DNA of 64,000 nucleotides from Verticillium longisporum (taxonomy: Eukaryota > Ascomycota > Sordariomycetes > Glomerellales > Plectosphaerellaceae): positions 2,542,001 to 2,606,000 of the forward strand of contig JAETXT010000004.1 in the NCBI GenBank assembly GCA_019188255.1. Direction: 5' to 3'. The position numbers and the translations under genes are program-made. The notes beneath the pieces were generated by a model that searched no databases, was not told the DNA's origin, and saw nothing but the letters and a program-made list of their open reading frames with translations. How positions within the stretch are numbered: the first letter of the stretch is position 1; each line of letters begins with the position of its first letter. Below, piece after piece: positions 12,114 to 23,306 of the stretch.

Positions 12114-13680
12114 ATGAGGGCTGATATCGCGTATGTCATTGTGCAGGCTGCCTTGGTCCAGGCCTATGCTGTCCCGCAGATGTCGCCGCGTTCCGGCGAT
12201 CCTCTTCACGACGTGAACAAGTGGTGCTTCCCGTCAAGCCTGAGCACGGAAGAGAGTGCTTACAAATTCTGGGACGAGGAGATTGGCGGCAGCTGGCTAT
12301 TGAACTCATGGGCCAAGATTAGCCAGCGTAAGTTGTACCCCTGGCTTTTGAGCGCCCAGGTTGCTAGCGTTGGTGCCTCTTCATCGCGGGTCTGAAAAGT
12401 CAGTGAATAAATGCTGACTGCAGAATCTTGCTTTAGACGGACCCAAGGATTGGTTGATGGGAGACGGGGGCTATGAGAGAGACCTCTACTCTGTCAGTAG
12501 GACCGCCTTTGACTCCTGCACCGTGCTTGGTGGGACCTGCAAGGCAACAAAGAATTGGGACTGCCCACAATACTTTGCCGAGGCCGAAAAGCCAGAGAAC
12601 TCCAACGACCTCAAGCCTGCCTACTGGCAGTTCCGAGCCCTCGAGGGCGTTTACACCGTTTTCAACCATTACTACACCGAGCTGCACGCCAAAGTCACCG
12701 AGCTCAGCGGTCGTATTGATGAGATCATCCTCACGATTGGCGGCAAGCTAGAGACCGACGACGACATGGTTGCGTGGGTTGCTGCAGCCTTCAATATGCT
12801 TGGAGGCGGGTTTGGTCCCATCCCCGGAGGTGTAAGTTCACACCAATTGTGCTCTCCAACACAAGCACAGCACATCGTCCGCTCCTGTTGCTGACCATCG
12901 ATTGGATAGGGCGCTTCTTTCACCTTGATTGGCGAGCTACTTTCCCAGGTCGAGAAAGACGAGGATGAGCCTGTCAACGGGAAGATCAGTGCCGAGCTCA
13001 GCAAGGCTTTCGCCCAGACTAAGCATGGCCTCGAGAAGACCCTCCGTGCCGTCTTCGGTGCATCTAAGATCGACGACGATTACACCAATCTTCCGGCTCC
13101 CAGAAACGACAGCTACGAGTTCCCCATAGCCAAGTTCCTCAACACGGGCATCTGGCTCGCGCATCTGCACACGAGCGGCATCACAGATCATGTGCAGGAC
13201 GCAGTCAAGAACATTGAGCGCAAAGTGGCTCATCAAGCACTCGTCCACGCATGGTATGTCCTCGTCCTCAACGAGCATCGTCCGAGTGAGCAGGAATGCT
13301 ACGACGGTGTCATCGGACGCGAGTGGATCGAATGGGAGGGCAAGTTTTACTGCGTCAATCTTCAGCAGTGGGACCAACGTGTGAACTTGTACCGCGAGCC
13401 GCTGCCGGAGTTCCACACGGGCGTGATGACGCAGTACGGTCTCGACAATCGTGCCGCCTACTATCGCTCCATCATGGACTGCGGTTACAACGCTGAGGGT
13501 GATCACAATCTTGACCTCAGCAGCGAGGGTCCTGGCAGAGTGCCGAGATGCTACTTCCCCATGGCGATGGTTCGTATCGTGAAGGAAGAGCAATGCGGGA
13601 CAAGGGGCACATGCCACCACAATGTTGAGGCGATTGAGGGCGTTGCATTTGAGTACGATTTCATTGGCTACGACCCTTGA
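12114..13680 (+). CDS. Secreted protein of unknown function
   Basis: Three exons: 12114-12327, 12437-12831 and 12910-13680, giving 459 residues. Intron 1 uses GTAAGT and a CTTTAG acceptor (12436) that alone fits the phase; intron 2 is 12832-12909 with GTAAGT. The N-terminus MRADIAYVIVQAALVQAYA looks like a signal peptide cleaved near residue 19. The mature part has spaced cysteines (KWCFPSS, DSCTVLGGTC, WDCPQY, EQECYDG, FYCVN, MDCGYN, RCYFP, EQCGTRGTC), suggesting disulphides. The segment around residues 180-230 (WVAAAFNMLGGGFGPIPGGGASFTLIG) is glycine/alanine-rich and hydrophobic. The middle (FRALEGVYTVFNHYYTEL) resembles hypothetical secreted proteins common in plant-associated ascomycetes. 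I recognise no catalytic domain. Effector or wall-associated roles are only guesses. Confidence 0.82.
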
Positions 13681-15169
13681 GGTGGACTGAAACCGGAGCA
13701 TCGAGAGTACTTTCCTTTGGTAGTATCTAGGTAGAGGCCCTCTCAAGGTTACATCATCGTCGTTGCTTCCTCTGCTTGAATTCGTATTGCATTCCTGCCC
13801 ACACCGTAGACATAAATTACGTGCATCGAGCCAGGCACCTGCCCTGAGCGCAGAGATCCAGGTATCTTGGTGGCAGAAAAGGCAAGGAAGCCACCATCTG
13901 GGCCATCGACTGCACTGATTGTGAATCATCGACGATGCTGCTGCAAATTAATCTACCCCATCACCACCCCCGCCGTTTCCTTGCAAACCAACCCTCCCAC
14001 CAACGTCTCCTTGGACCCCGCCCCCTTCTCTCGTTTTTGATTGCTCACATCATAGTCAGCACTCAGCATGATAAGGACCGCTCGGTTTGCACCCTCTTCT
14101 TGCGCCAAGCCCATGCGACTCTCAACCGGTTCTCAACCCGCATCCTCATACCTCTTCACGACATCTTCAAGATCTTGATTTGACCTGAGATTGACAGTAT
14201 CGTGTACAGTATCAAGCAGCGGCTGGCAAATCCCCGATAACGAAGCGCGCAGCCTTCGAGGCTCTCGCCGGACTACCCCACCGCAACGAGCAGTTCATTT
14301 ACGATGCAAGCATGCGGTCAATCGATCCTATGTGCGATAGCGAGCCGACCCCGCAACAATCTCACAAAACCAGAGCTGGTGTGGTAACGTCGCGATAAGA
14401 TGCACGAAGAACTTCGCAAGTACAATAGAGTATATTCTTTTAGCTAGCAGGCACCGAATCTGACCTGTACCCTATCAGTCTATGGTTCGTACTGGATTGT
14501 CTCTTGTCCCGCATAAGGTACCTAATGCAATTACTAGTATCACTATATAAGTCGAATGCACCTACTGAGGGCTTGTTGCCGATCAGGCAAGGTTCTGTTC
14601 TGTGACCCAGGAGTACTTTCATCCCAAATGTGGAGTCCTCATTTGATGCATTTGTTCTGTCGTTATCGCCCCGGTAAGACTCCTTACCGATGCTGGATCT
14701 GACCAATTACCTTCGTTTGGACTTCTGGAAGTCTCCTTTTGTACCTTAACAACAATCAATCCACTTTGTTCAATTCCGTGGTGACAGGGCTCTACTGGCA
14801 CCTCCATCCTGGTAATCACCTAACACTCCATGATCACCCAGCACACTGTGAGCAGACTTCTTGGAAAGGGATTGGATCTCATCAGCCACGACGCCCGGCT
14901 AATGTAATGGCTGGTTGAGATGAATGACGGTATGCAACCTGCTCACCAGGCAGTCGCACTAAGATCCCTGTCATCCAATGATGCTCGTCTCACGAGCGAC
15001 CGATTGGCTCACCGAAGCCCGTCGAGCATTGGTGGCAGCAGTCTGGCCGTTTCAGCTGCATCTCATAAATATCGGGCTCACAGAATGCAGGAGCTGAGGA
15101 CAGCCTGCTTTCTTACCCCCGCCCAAATTCATTTGAGCATCCACCATTCTTTCTCACACCACGCAAGCC
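13681..15169. other. Intergenic, no gene recognised
   Basis: About 1.5 kb between two plus-strand genes. Only short overlapping open frames without motifs are seen. It includes the 3' region of the secreted-protein gene and the promoter of the AAA ATPase gene. Confidence 0.55.
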
Positions 15170-17765
15170 ATGAGTCCATCATCGTCTGTGTCAGGGTCAT
15201 CCGGAGAGGAGTCATGCGATGAGGACTTCTCTGTCATTGAGCGCCTTGCCGATGCAATTCGTATCGAAGAAGATGTGAGGTTCTCTCCAGATGAGAGAGC
15301 ATTGCTCGTCAAAGAATTGTATGAGGGGCCGAGGAAGTGCCAGTGCTGCGTTAATTGGGTCGAAGAATGCCCCGAGCACGTCGTGGTCCCTGTTTTCGAC
15401 GAGCCGGAGAAAGAGGTCGAAGTTGGACCCCTCTCGTCATTCGACGACGTGTGAATCACAGCGAGAACGGTACCCTCGTGTCGCTCGACTCGATTGAGAT
15501 CCGCCATGCAGCAACACGCCAGGTATTGCTCAACGTCTTTAGCATGTATGACGGCTTTGTCGGCGTCATTCGACACTTGGTATTCAAGGCGCCGTTTCAT
15601 GTTTTCTTCTGGCATTGGAACCGCTTCGATGAGGCCGTCGCGAACGAAGAAGATCCCGAAACACGCAAGGTCCTAGTCGCCCTGCGAGCCATCGTGAAAC
15701 GAGAGCTGGCCGAGGCTTTTGCCATCTCAAAGGAGCTCGCCAGCAACGGTGTCATTTCGAGCATGTTTACTTGGACACTGTTTGCGCCTGGCTCCATCGT
15801 CTACGGCCGAGAGGGTATCCATGATCGCTTCTACATTGTTGATGCGGTCCAAGTCGATCCCTTCCATACAGGGCTCAGCTTGCGCTTTGTGGACTGGACG
15901 GGACGTCGGTTTGGCGGGGCTACTAAGCACATTTCGATGCCAAACTTCTTCGGCACCCGACGAATCACGTCTTTGGCGGTCTACCCAGCTACGTACCTCG
16001 ACGACTTGCCGAAAATGCAGGCAAGCTTACTCGCCAGGGGCCGCAAGTTCGCCGGGCTGGCCGGCATGCATTACAAGTCCTACCGGTCCTGGTCCGGTGC
16101 GAAAGCCGGCTCATCCGACCAGCAGCACGAAGAGAGCAGGATCGTTATTGACACATCCGAACATGCGCGACGTCCCCGAACACAACCACTGTGGAAGAGG
16201 TGCCAGCATGGAATTCCTCTCCACACGTTCCTCATCAGTCAAGAGCCCATTGACAAGGTGCCCCGAGGTCGGCACATACCACTACCGAACCCGAATCAGA
16301 ACCCTCAGGGGCCGCCAGCCCCGGGTGTGCCTTACATGAATAACGGTTGGAATCATAATGCGGTAACCCATGGGCGTCGCCCTGGTCGTCCCCATAAATC
16401 CTATGGCAAGGGGCCGCTTGTCCCGGACTGCGAAAGTGACAGCGAACAGGATGATGAAGGTGAGATGAAATATGGAGGTTTCGTTGGGATACGCTGACGT
16501 GCCGCCCATTATAGCAGACACATCCGATCGAGGCCTTGCAGCTGCCCGCAACAGGCTGACTGACGTGCAGCTTCAGCTCTGCGCCCCTAAAGTCTGGGGC
16601 TACAGCATGAGGACCAAAGTCTGGCGTATGCTACTGAGTTCTACCACGACCATTGTAGCCGCTTGCTGAAACGTTTGCAGGCACCTTTGATGTCGACCGA
16701 GTATCAGACATAGAGTGGAACACGAAACCCTTTGAGAGCCTCGTCCTCCCAGAGGGGTACAAAGACTTGATCCTGTCCTTTGTGGAAAGCCAGGTCAAGG
16801 AAGGAGACACGTTTGACGATGTTATCAACGGGAAAGGTCAGTTGCCTTTATTTGTGTGTGTTACGAATGCCAAAATTGACGCGCTTCAGGTGGCGGTCTG
16901 GTTATCCTTCTTGCTGGCGAACCAGGCGTTGGAAAGACCCTGACAGCGGAATCTGGTAAGTTTACTTGCTGCTGATTTGAGCTTTTCATCCTTTGAACTC
17001 ATTTGTGAATCTAATTGGGTGCAGTTGCGGAGAAAATACAGGCGCCTTTGTATAAGCTTGAGCTTGGAGAGGGCAACTCCGTTCAAATGAAGGAGACCGA
17101 CGAATCTCGATCGAGGTCTCGATCACGGTCGCGGCGTCGTAGCCGTAGTCGTAGCCCCGAGCAGGTCAGTACCGATGTCAAGACAGCCTTCAATCTCGCT
17201 TCTCGGTGGGGCGCTGTGCTCCTCATCGATGAGTGCGACCTTTACCTTGAGCAGAGGAGCGACACTTCGACGCAACGTAACCAGCTTGTATCCCGTATGT
17301 CAACCCAAACCCCACGCGCCGTCTTCACCGTCCCATACAATGCTGACAGATCTAGGCTTCCTCACGGAATTGGAGTACTATCCTTCGCTGCTTTTCCTCA
17401 CCACGAACAGGGAACGCGTTCTCGATCCGGCGGTGTACTCGCGCATCCACCTGACCATCAACTATCCGGCGCTTGACGCGCCTTCCCGGACCAAGATCTG
17501 GACGACCTTCTTGTCGCATGGTACTGAGTCTTCCATCTCAGAACGCGAGCTCGAGGTTTTGGCAAATATTGACGTCAATGGTCGGCGCATTCGTAACATT
17601 GCGAAGACAACCAAGATCTTGGCCAAACGAGCTGGACGGCCCATCTGCTTTGATGACGTTAAGAAAGTCATGCGAATCACGGAAGGTCTTGTCATCGAGG
17701 ATCCTGAGCCTGAGCCGGTGTATCAGGACGTGCGGGACCCGTTTGGGCTGGATGACTTTCACTAG
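15170..17765 (+). CDS. DUF7025-AAA family ATPase with an RS-repeat insert
   Basis: Six exons fit: 15170-16459, 16515-16625, 16681-16836, 16890-16955, 17025-17294 and 17356-17765, ~767 residues. The first exon needs one extra base at the C4 run 15428-15431 to join EKEVEVGP to VIRRRVNHSENG; no intron explains it. Residues ~90-300 match the fungal N-terminal domain DUF7025 (SIEIRHAATRQ, HRFD-type HWNRFDEA, GSIVYGREG, YPATYLDDLP). Then comes the AAA core: DIEWNTKPFESLVLPEGYKD, Walker A GEPGVGKT (~528-535), Walker B VLLIDECD (~606-612), sensor FLTTNRERVLDPAVYSRI with the arginine-finger region, and a C-terminal lid (INYPALDAPSRTKIW). Between Walker A and B sits an unusual run of Arg-Ser dipeptides encoded at ~17105-17154. 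Walker A and Walker B residues are present, so it should hydrolyse ATP; substrates of this large fungal family are unknown. CDCESD-type acidic patch and Pro-rich linker precede the AAA core. Confidence 0.88.
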
Positions 17766-18885
17766 GGCAGTGGCCTGCATTGCGGCCGTCACGAAATATG
17801 TCCGTTATGAGTAATTTCCTTCATTGAGCTTTCTTTCGACATTTACATGACCGCTGGGCCCGTTGTTGGCTTGATGCTCCTTTTAGTCTTCGAGGACTTC
17901 GTACGATCTTTACCAACCGAGAGAAATATATGAAAATCTCCAATGCTCATTCCCTTGCCTCATATCCAAGTAGCTCAATACACCATACGATATGATTATG
18001 CTACCTTTATATTCATCATGGATCACTCGTATTCAGGCAGTCCTGCTGTTTTATACGAGCTGAAGAAATGTTGCATGACTTTTCACTGCTCATGTAACAC
18101 TGTACCTACCATCATCGATGTGGAGATATTATCAGCATTCTACATGAATCACGAGATATTGCGGTCATGTAGGCATGATGATCATGATCGCTTCTAGACG
18201 ATGAGCTGCAGTCTTTAGCGCTCCACATCAAGACAGGATAGTCAGGATGATTGCCTGCTTGACATGGCGTTCTTTTCGAGGGGGCGCCATTCTCTTCGAA
18301 GAACAGTCAGGATCCCCCTGAGTGCGGTGAGGTCCCGAGTCTATATTGCCGGACGATCTGAAGCCTCCACACAATTGCGGTGAAATCCCGACCGACCCCA
18401 TGTTAACGGGTGTCCGTCAGTGTCCGTGACAGGCCCATGCGCCAATCATCAGCGTTGTTAAACAACCTTTGCGATATAGCCAGATCCCAAGCGATCCCGC
18501 TGTCACTTCACTTGCATGCAGTGCTGCTGCTGCACAGCAATCTCCATGTTTAGAATCAGGCGTATAGCCACACTCTTTTCGTCTCCAGACGGGATGATTC
18601 AGCGGGTTTTGGAGGACACTAACCTCGTACAAGACCTGGGCTTGACGATACTTCAACTCGAATGTCGGCAGTCGGGGATTTCTCCTCCGACCTTTCAGTG
18701 CTTGTTTTTCTTTCCGCTGATTCAGCTCAAGGGCCTCGGCAGCTGGGCTGCTGTGTGAGATGTCGCGTCGACTGAGATATAGGAATGCATAGATGCTCTT
18801 GGGTTGGTGCTGTCTTTTCTGCTTCTGTACTCCATTCCTTTTATCTCCAAAAGTATCGAGTGTCTCGACTCATCCATCAGAAAGC
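17766..18885. other. Intergenic, no gene recognised
   Basis: Somewhat AT-rich to ~18200, then ordinary composition. No supported gene. A CT-rich leader (18800-18850) immediately precedes the start codon of the CBM1 gene. Confidence 0.55.
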
Positions 18886-19606
18886 ATGGCCATCCAACTC
18901 TTCTTGATGGGACTCCTGAGCTTGGGTGTCCTTGCACTTGCTGCCAAGGATACGTCAACCTGCGCCAACCTTTGGTTTGTTACGTATCACCAGTACTCAT
19001 GGCCCGTTCACTCTGTCCGACGTTCTACTAGGGGTCAATGTGGCGGCGAGACCTGGACGGGACCCAACTGCTGTACCGCTGGCAGTACCTGCAAGGTCCA
19101 GAACCGGTGGTATAGCCAGTGCCTGGCAACCACCGCCACAATCGACGGACACCTGGAGTATTCGCTGGCCGACGAGAGAAGCTTCCGCGAGCTTTCTTAC
19201 AAGTGGTCCATCGCTTGGGATAGAAAGGTGATGTTGAATCTATGAATCATGCGACGAACCACGCTCTGATGGTCATAATAGGATAAATCAACCTGGCTCG
19301 CCATCACTGCCCCTCAGGTGGTGGCCGACTATGCCGACTACCCAGCAGTGGGCACTGTGACGATTGCCAGCCCAGATAACATCTTCACACACTCGTTTAC
19401 TGTGACGGGCCTCGGTGATAAACGACGTGAGTCAGCGAAATGTCCGTACTGTCCATGATCAACGCTGATGATATGCTGTGATAGTCGGCACCCAACACTT
19501 CCTCGGCGCATCCTTTTTCACGCGCACCAATGTCACAGAGGTCAAGGGAGACTGGCAGGTTCGGGCTCGCCACGTGAGGACGCTTTCCAATGGCACGCAG
19601 GCCTAG
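18886..19606 (+). CDS. Small secreted CBM1 (cellulose-binding) protein
   Basis: Four exons: 18886-18974, 19032-19227, 19282-19426 and 19485-19606, giving 183 residues. A hydrophobic leader ([20 protein letters not shown]) is followed almost at once by a fungal type-1 cellulose-binding module: [15 protein letters not shown], then [17 protein letters not shown], with the conserved cysteines and aromatic residues that pack on crystalline cellulose or chitin. The remaining ~115 residues ([21 protein letters not shown]... to [17 protein letters not shown]) contain one possible N-glycosylation site NVT and no motif of a known hydrolase or lytic monooxygenase. It therefore looks like a binding module fused to a small domain I do not recognise. 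The first intron interrupts the module between Leu and Gly and is 57 nt without an in-frame stop. Convergent with the next gene, 195 bp away. Confidence 0.85.
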
Positions 19607-19801
19607 TGGGACTCTAGCGCTTTCGTCGAGTTTCTGTATGTTGTGGTTGACGGACACTGGAAGATTGGTGGTATACGTCCGCACACAGTTGTGGCTACTA
19701 CGGGGCGGCCTGAAGATATCATCGGCTCATTCTGAGGAACGCTGGCTCGGCGCCTGGTTGCCGCGCCTGTGAGAGTCACTCCCGCTCGTTTTGAGCCTGT
19801 A

Positions 19802-20485
19802 TCAACGGCTTTGGCTAGAAATTTCTACAGCACTTTGGGAAGCCGATTCCTCCGGAAGCCCAAAAGTTGCACTCTCGTTTCTCGACGCAGGCCAGGGCTC
19901 GACTTGAAGCTTCGGCCAGATTCCCTTCCACCGCCTCGCCTTCTTCTCATATGCCTCTCTCGTGCCCAGGACTGCGTTAGGCCTAGCAACCATGTTGAAA
20001 AAGTCCGAAAGCCCTCGGGGCGCGTACACAGTCCACTGCCCGTCAGATTCTAGCCTCACACCCAGCATGGCGCTCGTCGAGATCCACGAGTCGATGCCCG
20101 CCTCCGTGCTGCCGTGGGGCGGACACGGAACGCCGTGTTTCTGCTCATACCAGAGGTGGACGCGTGCCTGGTTCCGAATCTCAACGTCGACGCCTAGGTC
20201 GGCGAAAAGCGCCCTGCCGGCCTGGATGCGTTTGTCTTCTGCGTCGTAGGAGAGATCCGAGGCGTCATGGTATACGAGGTCGTAGTCACTGATGCCCGTG
20301 TCCGACGGCATGCCTGACACGTTGTTCCAAATGGTCTGTGAGAGGGACCCCGCTGCCAGGTACCAGTTCGGCAGGCCGAGCAGTGCCGCACGATTGATCA
20401 CAGCGACGAGGGTTGGGTTTGTCGAGAGAACCTCCCGGAGATGGGTCAGCTGCAGATGCAGCGGCAACTGGGCAATTTTTGACAT
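19802..20485 (-). CDS. Nucleotidyltransferase family protein (DUF925/NTP_transf_6-like)
   Basis: Single exon of 227 residues from ATG 20485-20483 (MSKIAQLPLHLQLTHLREVL). It carries the features of the COG3575 family: an N-terminal helical part, WYLAAGSLSQTIWNNVSG (the usual CxGSIRNxVWDxLHG region), GISDYDLVYHDASDLSYDAE with the paired acidic residues DYD that would bind metal in a polymerase-beta-type nucleotidyltransferase fold, VEIRNQARVHLWYEQKHG, then STEAGIDSWISTSAMLGVRL and APRGLSDFFNMVARPN. These fit the family well in order and length. Bacterial and fungal members are annotated as nucleotidyltransferases by fold; no substrate is established. Likely cytosolic. An upstream in-frame extension without ATG exists but is not needed. 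Confidence 0.88.
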   Translation of the reverse strand: MSKIAQLPLHLQLTHLREVLSTNPTLVAVINRAALLGLPNWYLAAGSLSQTIWNNVSGMPSDTGISDYDLVYHDASDLSYDAEDKRIQAGRALFADLGVDVEIRNQARVHLWYEQKHGVPCPPHGSTEAGIDSWISTSAMLGVRLESDGQWTVYAPRGLSDFFNMVARPNAVLGTREAYEKKARRWKGIWPKLQVEPWPASRNESATFGLPEESASQSAVEISSQSR

Positions 20486-21013
20486 GCTTTCGAGTTGTAA
20501 TGCTAAGGCCGTGTATCTAGTTCTCGGGGCCGATCCCACGGATGATTACAGAAGGTTGGCGCTGTGAAATGGGTTCTGGTGCTGCCTCGGCGCACTGACC
20601 ATGGCCAAATGTAGCACGTGATGCGTCAGCACAGTGAGAACCCGACCCCTGGCAGGTACCCATTCATTCATCTGACATTTTGCAATCTGCAAGAGAATCA
20701 TCCTCTCGGCTTACGAACTACTGAGCATCCGCCGCATGCTGTGAGGAAATCTGACAGAAAAAGACGTGGCTGCGCAGAGCCAGTCGACACCAATCAAACC
20801 AGGGATAAAACTCCGTCTGACTCTGATGCTGTTTCAATCTTGCCACTTGCCCGTATCAGAGGCTTATCACGGCGCCGGGGAGTCCGTTGCGCGTCGATGA
20901 GCCCTGAATGAGCGACGCGTCAGGTCAGCCAAGCCAAGCTTTAGGAGGCTAGGCAGATGGAAGGAATCAGCACCGAAAGGGTGGGCACAGGGTTACGTAT
21001 CAAGGCTGCTTGG
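20486..21013. other. Intergenic up to the repeat island
   Basis: Ordinary GC composition, promoter side of the nucleotidyltransferase-family gene. No other gene is seen. It ends where a direct repeat shared with 42333-42520 begins. Confidence 0.6.
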
Positions 21014-21200
21014 CAGAAATGGGAATTAACAGGAATTGCCGAAAAAGCCAGCAGAAATCGTATAAGTGATAGGGGTTCAAGTTAGTTCTTATATTCGTCA
21101 AAAGAGAAGCCGAGAAATGGATATCTAGTAAACCCTTAATACTGCATGCCCTCGCCCGATGTATACCCTCATAGTATTGCATATCCTATCCTATTCTCCT
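21014..21200 (+). repeat. Island-bracketing direct repeat, left copy
   Basis: About 187 bp alignable almost without gaps to 42333-42520 in the same orientation (shared blocks include ggaattgc, gaaatcgtataagtgatag and ctcatagtattgcatatcc). Most differences are C/T or G/A. The left part of this copy keeps the C/G form and its right part, towards the island, has the T/A form (for example gtaaaccctt against gtgaaccctc). No coding capacity is seen. It could be the terminal repeat of an old element. Confidence 0.75.
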
Positions 21201-21493
21201 AAGTAACTATCTTCTACTAGGCCGCCCACGGCCTTAACCTATATAATATTACCTATTTTCTTTATATATATAGTACTCTATTTATATCTATTTAATTACC
21301 TAGGGGTAATAGCTTTAGTTCTCTAGATATATAGTCTTCTGAATATATCCTAAGTAAGAAGAAAAAAAGAGAAACCGGTATTAGTAATTATTATTAAGCG
21401 TTAAATCCTATTAATTAAATTATAACCCTTATAGACTTTTAAGGGAATTAGGTCGATAATAGAGGATAATAGCTATAATTATAATATAAAATA
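21201..21493. repeat. RIP-mutated AT-rich DNA
   Basis: AT-rich sequence made mostly of TA, AT and TT steps, nearly without CA or TG, up to the TA target site of the left Fot1-like element. No gene. Confidence 0.8.
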
Positions 21494-21540
21494 ACGTAAT
21501 CCACAAGCGAGTGGTTCACCCAAGCGAGTGGTTCACTTCG
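21494..21540 (+). repeat. Left terminal inverted repeat of Fot1-like copy A
   Basis: Pairs with 23307-23353 on the other strand; the single clear mismatch is an A/T at the junction of the two internal GCGAGTGGTTCAC motifs (21507-21519 and 21524-21536). The doubled motif is a likely transposase-binding site. Confidence 0.9.
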
Positions 21541-21591
21541 CCCGGGCCCACGACCTACACCTGAATTCTACAGATTCCACCTCCGCCCGGG

Positions 21592-23246
21592 ATGGAGACT
21601 CTTTCAAAAGAAGGTCAATTATTCCTTGCTATCCAAGCTATGGACAATGACCCGAACCTAAGCGCCCGGAGTGCTGCGAGGATCTACACCGTCCCCTTAA
21701 CGACGCTCCTCCGACGCCAGAAGGGCAAACCCTCCCGACGCGAAAGCCCGCCCAATTCTGCCAAATTAACAGTACTAGAAGAGAAAACTATTGTCGAATA
21801 TATCCTTGACCTAGATGCGCGATCTTACCCTCCCCGGTTGGGTGAGGTCGGAGATATGGCGAATCGCCTGCTTGCCGACCGTGACGCGCCACGCGTCGGG
21901 AAGAACTGGGCCGCAAACTTCGTCAAACGGCAACCAGAGCTCCGGACGCGTTTCTTTCGCAAGTACGACTACAAGAGGGCCCAATGCGAAGATCCGGACG
22001 CGATAAACGCGTGGTTCCGCCTCGTGCATAACATGATCGCCAAGTACGGCATCCAAGAGGCTGACATGTACAACTTTGACGAGACCGGCTTCCAGATGGG
22101 CGTTATCGCCAACGGAATGGTCGTGACCAGTTCGGAAAGACGGTCCAATGTGAAGATGAGGCAGCCAGGCAACCGGGAATGGGTTACGGTGATCCAGGGC
22201 GTTGGCGCGTTGGGTTTCTCCGTCCCGCCGTTCATCGTGGTTTCGGGCAAGTACCACCTCTCGAGCTGGTACCAGGACGACGCGATTTCTCGCGACTGGA
22301 GAATCGCAACATCTCCAAACGGCTGGACGACGAATGATATTGGTCTGGAATGGATTCGGCATTTTGACAGGCATACAAAGTCCCGTACTTCGGGCGGTTA
22401 TCGCCTACTGATCCTGGATGGCCACGAAAGTCACCACTCGGTCGACTTCGAACTCTACTGCAAGGAGAACAACATCATCACACTCTGTATGCCTCCTCAT
22501 TCGTCACATCTACTCCAGCCTCTCGATGTTGGGTGTTTTGGCCCACTAAAGAAAGCATACGGTCGGCAAATCGAGGATAGGATGAGGGCGGGTACAACGC
22601 ACATCAGCAAAGAGGACTTCTTCCCGGCGTTTTCGGCTGCATTTCAGCAAGCAATGACAGAAAAAAACATCCAGGGAGGCTTTCGAGGAGCGGGGCTTGT
22701 CCCCCATAACCCGGAAACAGTCCTGTCAAAGCTGGATGTGAGGTTGAGGACGACGACGCCTCCGGGGACGTCCCACGGGGAGCGTGATTCTTGGGTCTCT
22801 AAGACGCCCACTAACCTGCTCGAGGCAGGTTCCCAGACTGACTTCATCAAAGGGCGAATCTCACGCCACCAGGGAAGCTCCCCAACGTCAATTTTAGATG
22901 CTGTTGACTATCTTGCGAAGGGGACGCGGGGTGTTATGCACCAGATCGCTCTTTTGAAGTCAGAGGTTATGATCCTTCGAGAGGAAAATGCTACACTAAG
23001 CCGACGCCGGAGGGCCAAAAGCTACGTCTCCGGGAAGGAGGAAGCATGGCTGTAGGCGAGGGACAGGACAAGATTGCTCAGAAGGAAGTAGATATCCAGA
23101 TAAAAGAGGAAACGCTGCAGAACCCGGGTCCCGCGTCGTGGTCCCAGCCGAAGAAACGATGCTGTAGCGTATGCGGGAAGACCGGCCACAACGCGAGAAC
23201 TTGTCAGGTAGCTATCTCATCGTCTGCAAAAGACGAGGAGGAGTGA
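21592..23246 (+). CDS. Pogo/Fot1-type DDE transposase with C-terminal zinc knuckle
   Basis: Starts at ATG 21592. The first frame gives 487 residues ending at 23055; a zinc-knuckle segment continues in the next frame to 23246. One extra A in the A4 run 23017-23020 would fuse RRRRAK directly to KLRLREGGSMAVGEGQD, the usual arrangement of this family, giving ~550 residues. Domains: psq-type HTH (residues ~5-50, SARSAARIYTVPLTTLLRR), CENP-B-type HTH (~60-125, ending GKNWAANFVKRQPEL), and the DDE_1 catalytic core with D163 (YNFDETGF), D276 (LLILDGHESHHS) and D312 (HLLQPLDVGCFGPLK), a 35-residue spacing between the last two. The tail has CSVCGKTGHNARTC, a CX2CX4HX4C knuckle. It cuts and pastes the element at TA sites. 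The catalytic part is intact; the same A4 state is present in copy B. Confidence 0.93.
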
Positions 23247-23306
23247 TTTTAATTGATTTACGGCGTTTGGGTTGAGGTTTTCCTCGGAATGTTTGTCGGG
23301 TCGGGG

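Noticed and set aside
21811..22374. 187-codon frame antisense to the transposase (and its twin at 41235-41798)
   Set aside because: Present in both copies only because the DNA is duplicated; no motif. Treated as a shadow of the DDE core.
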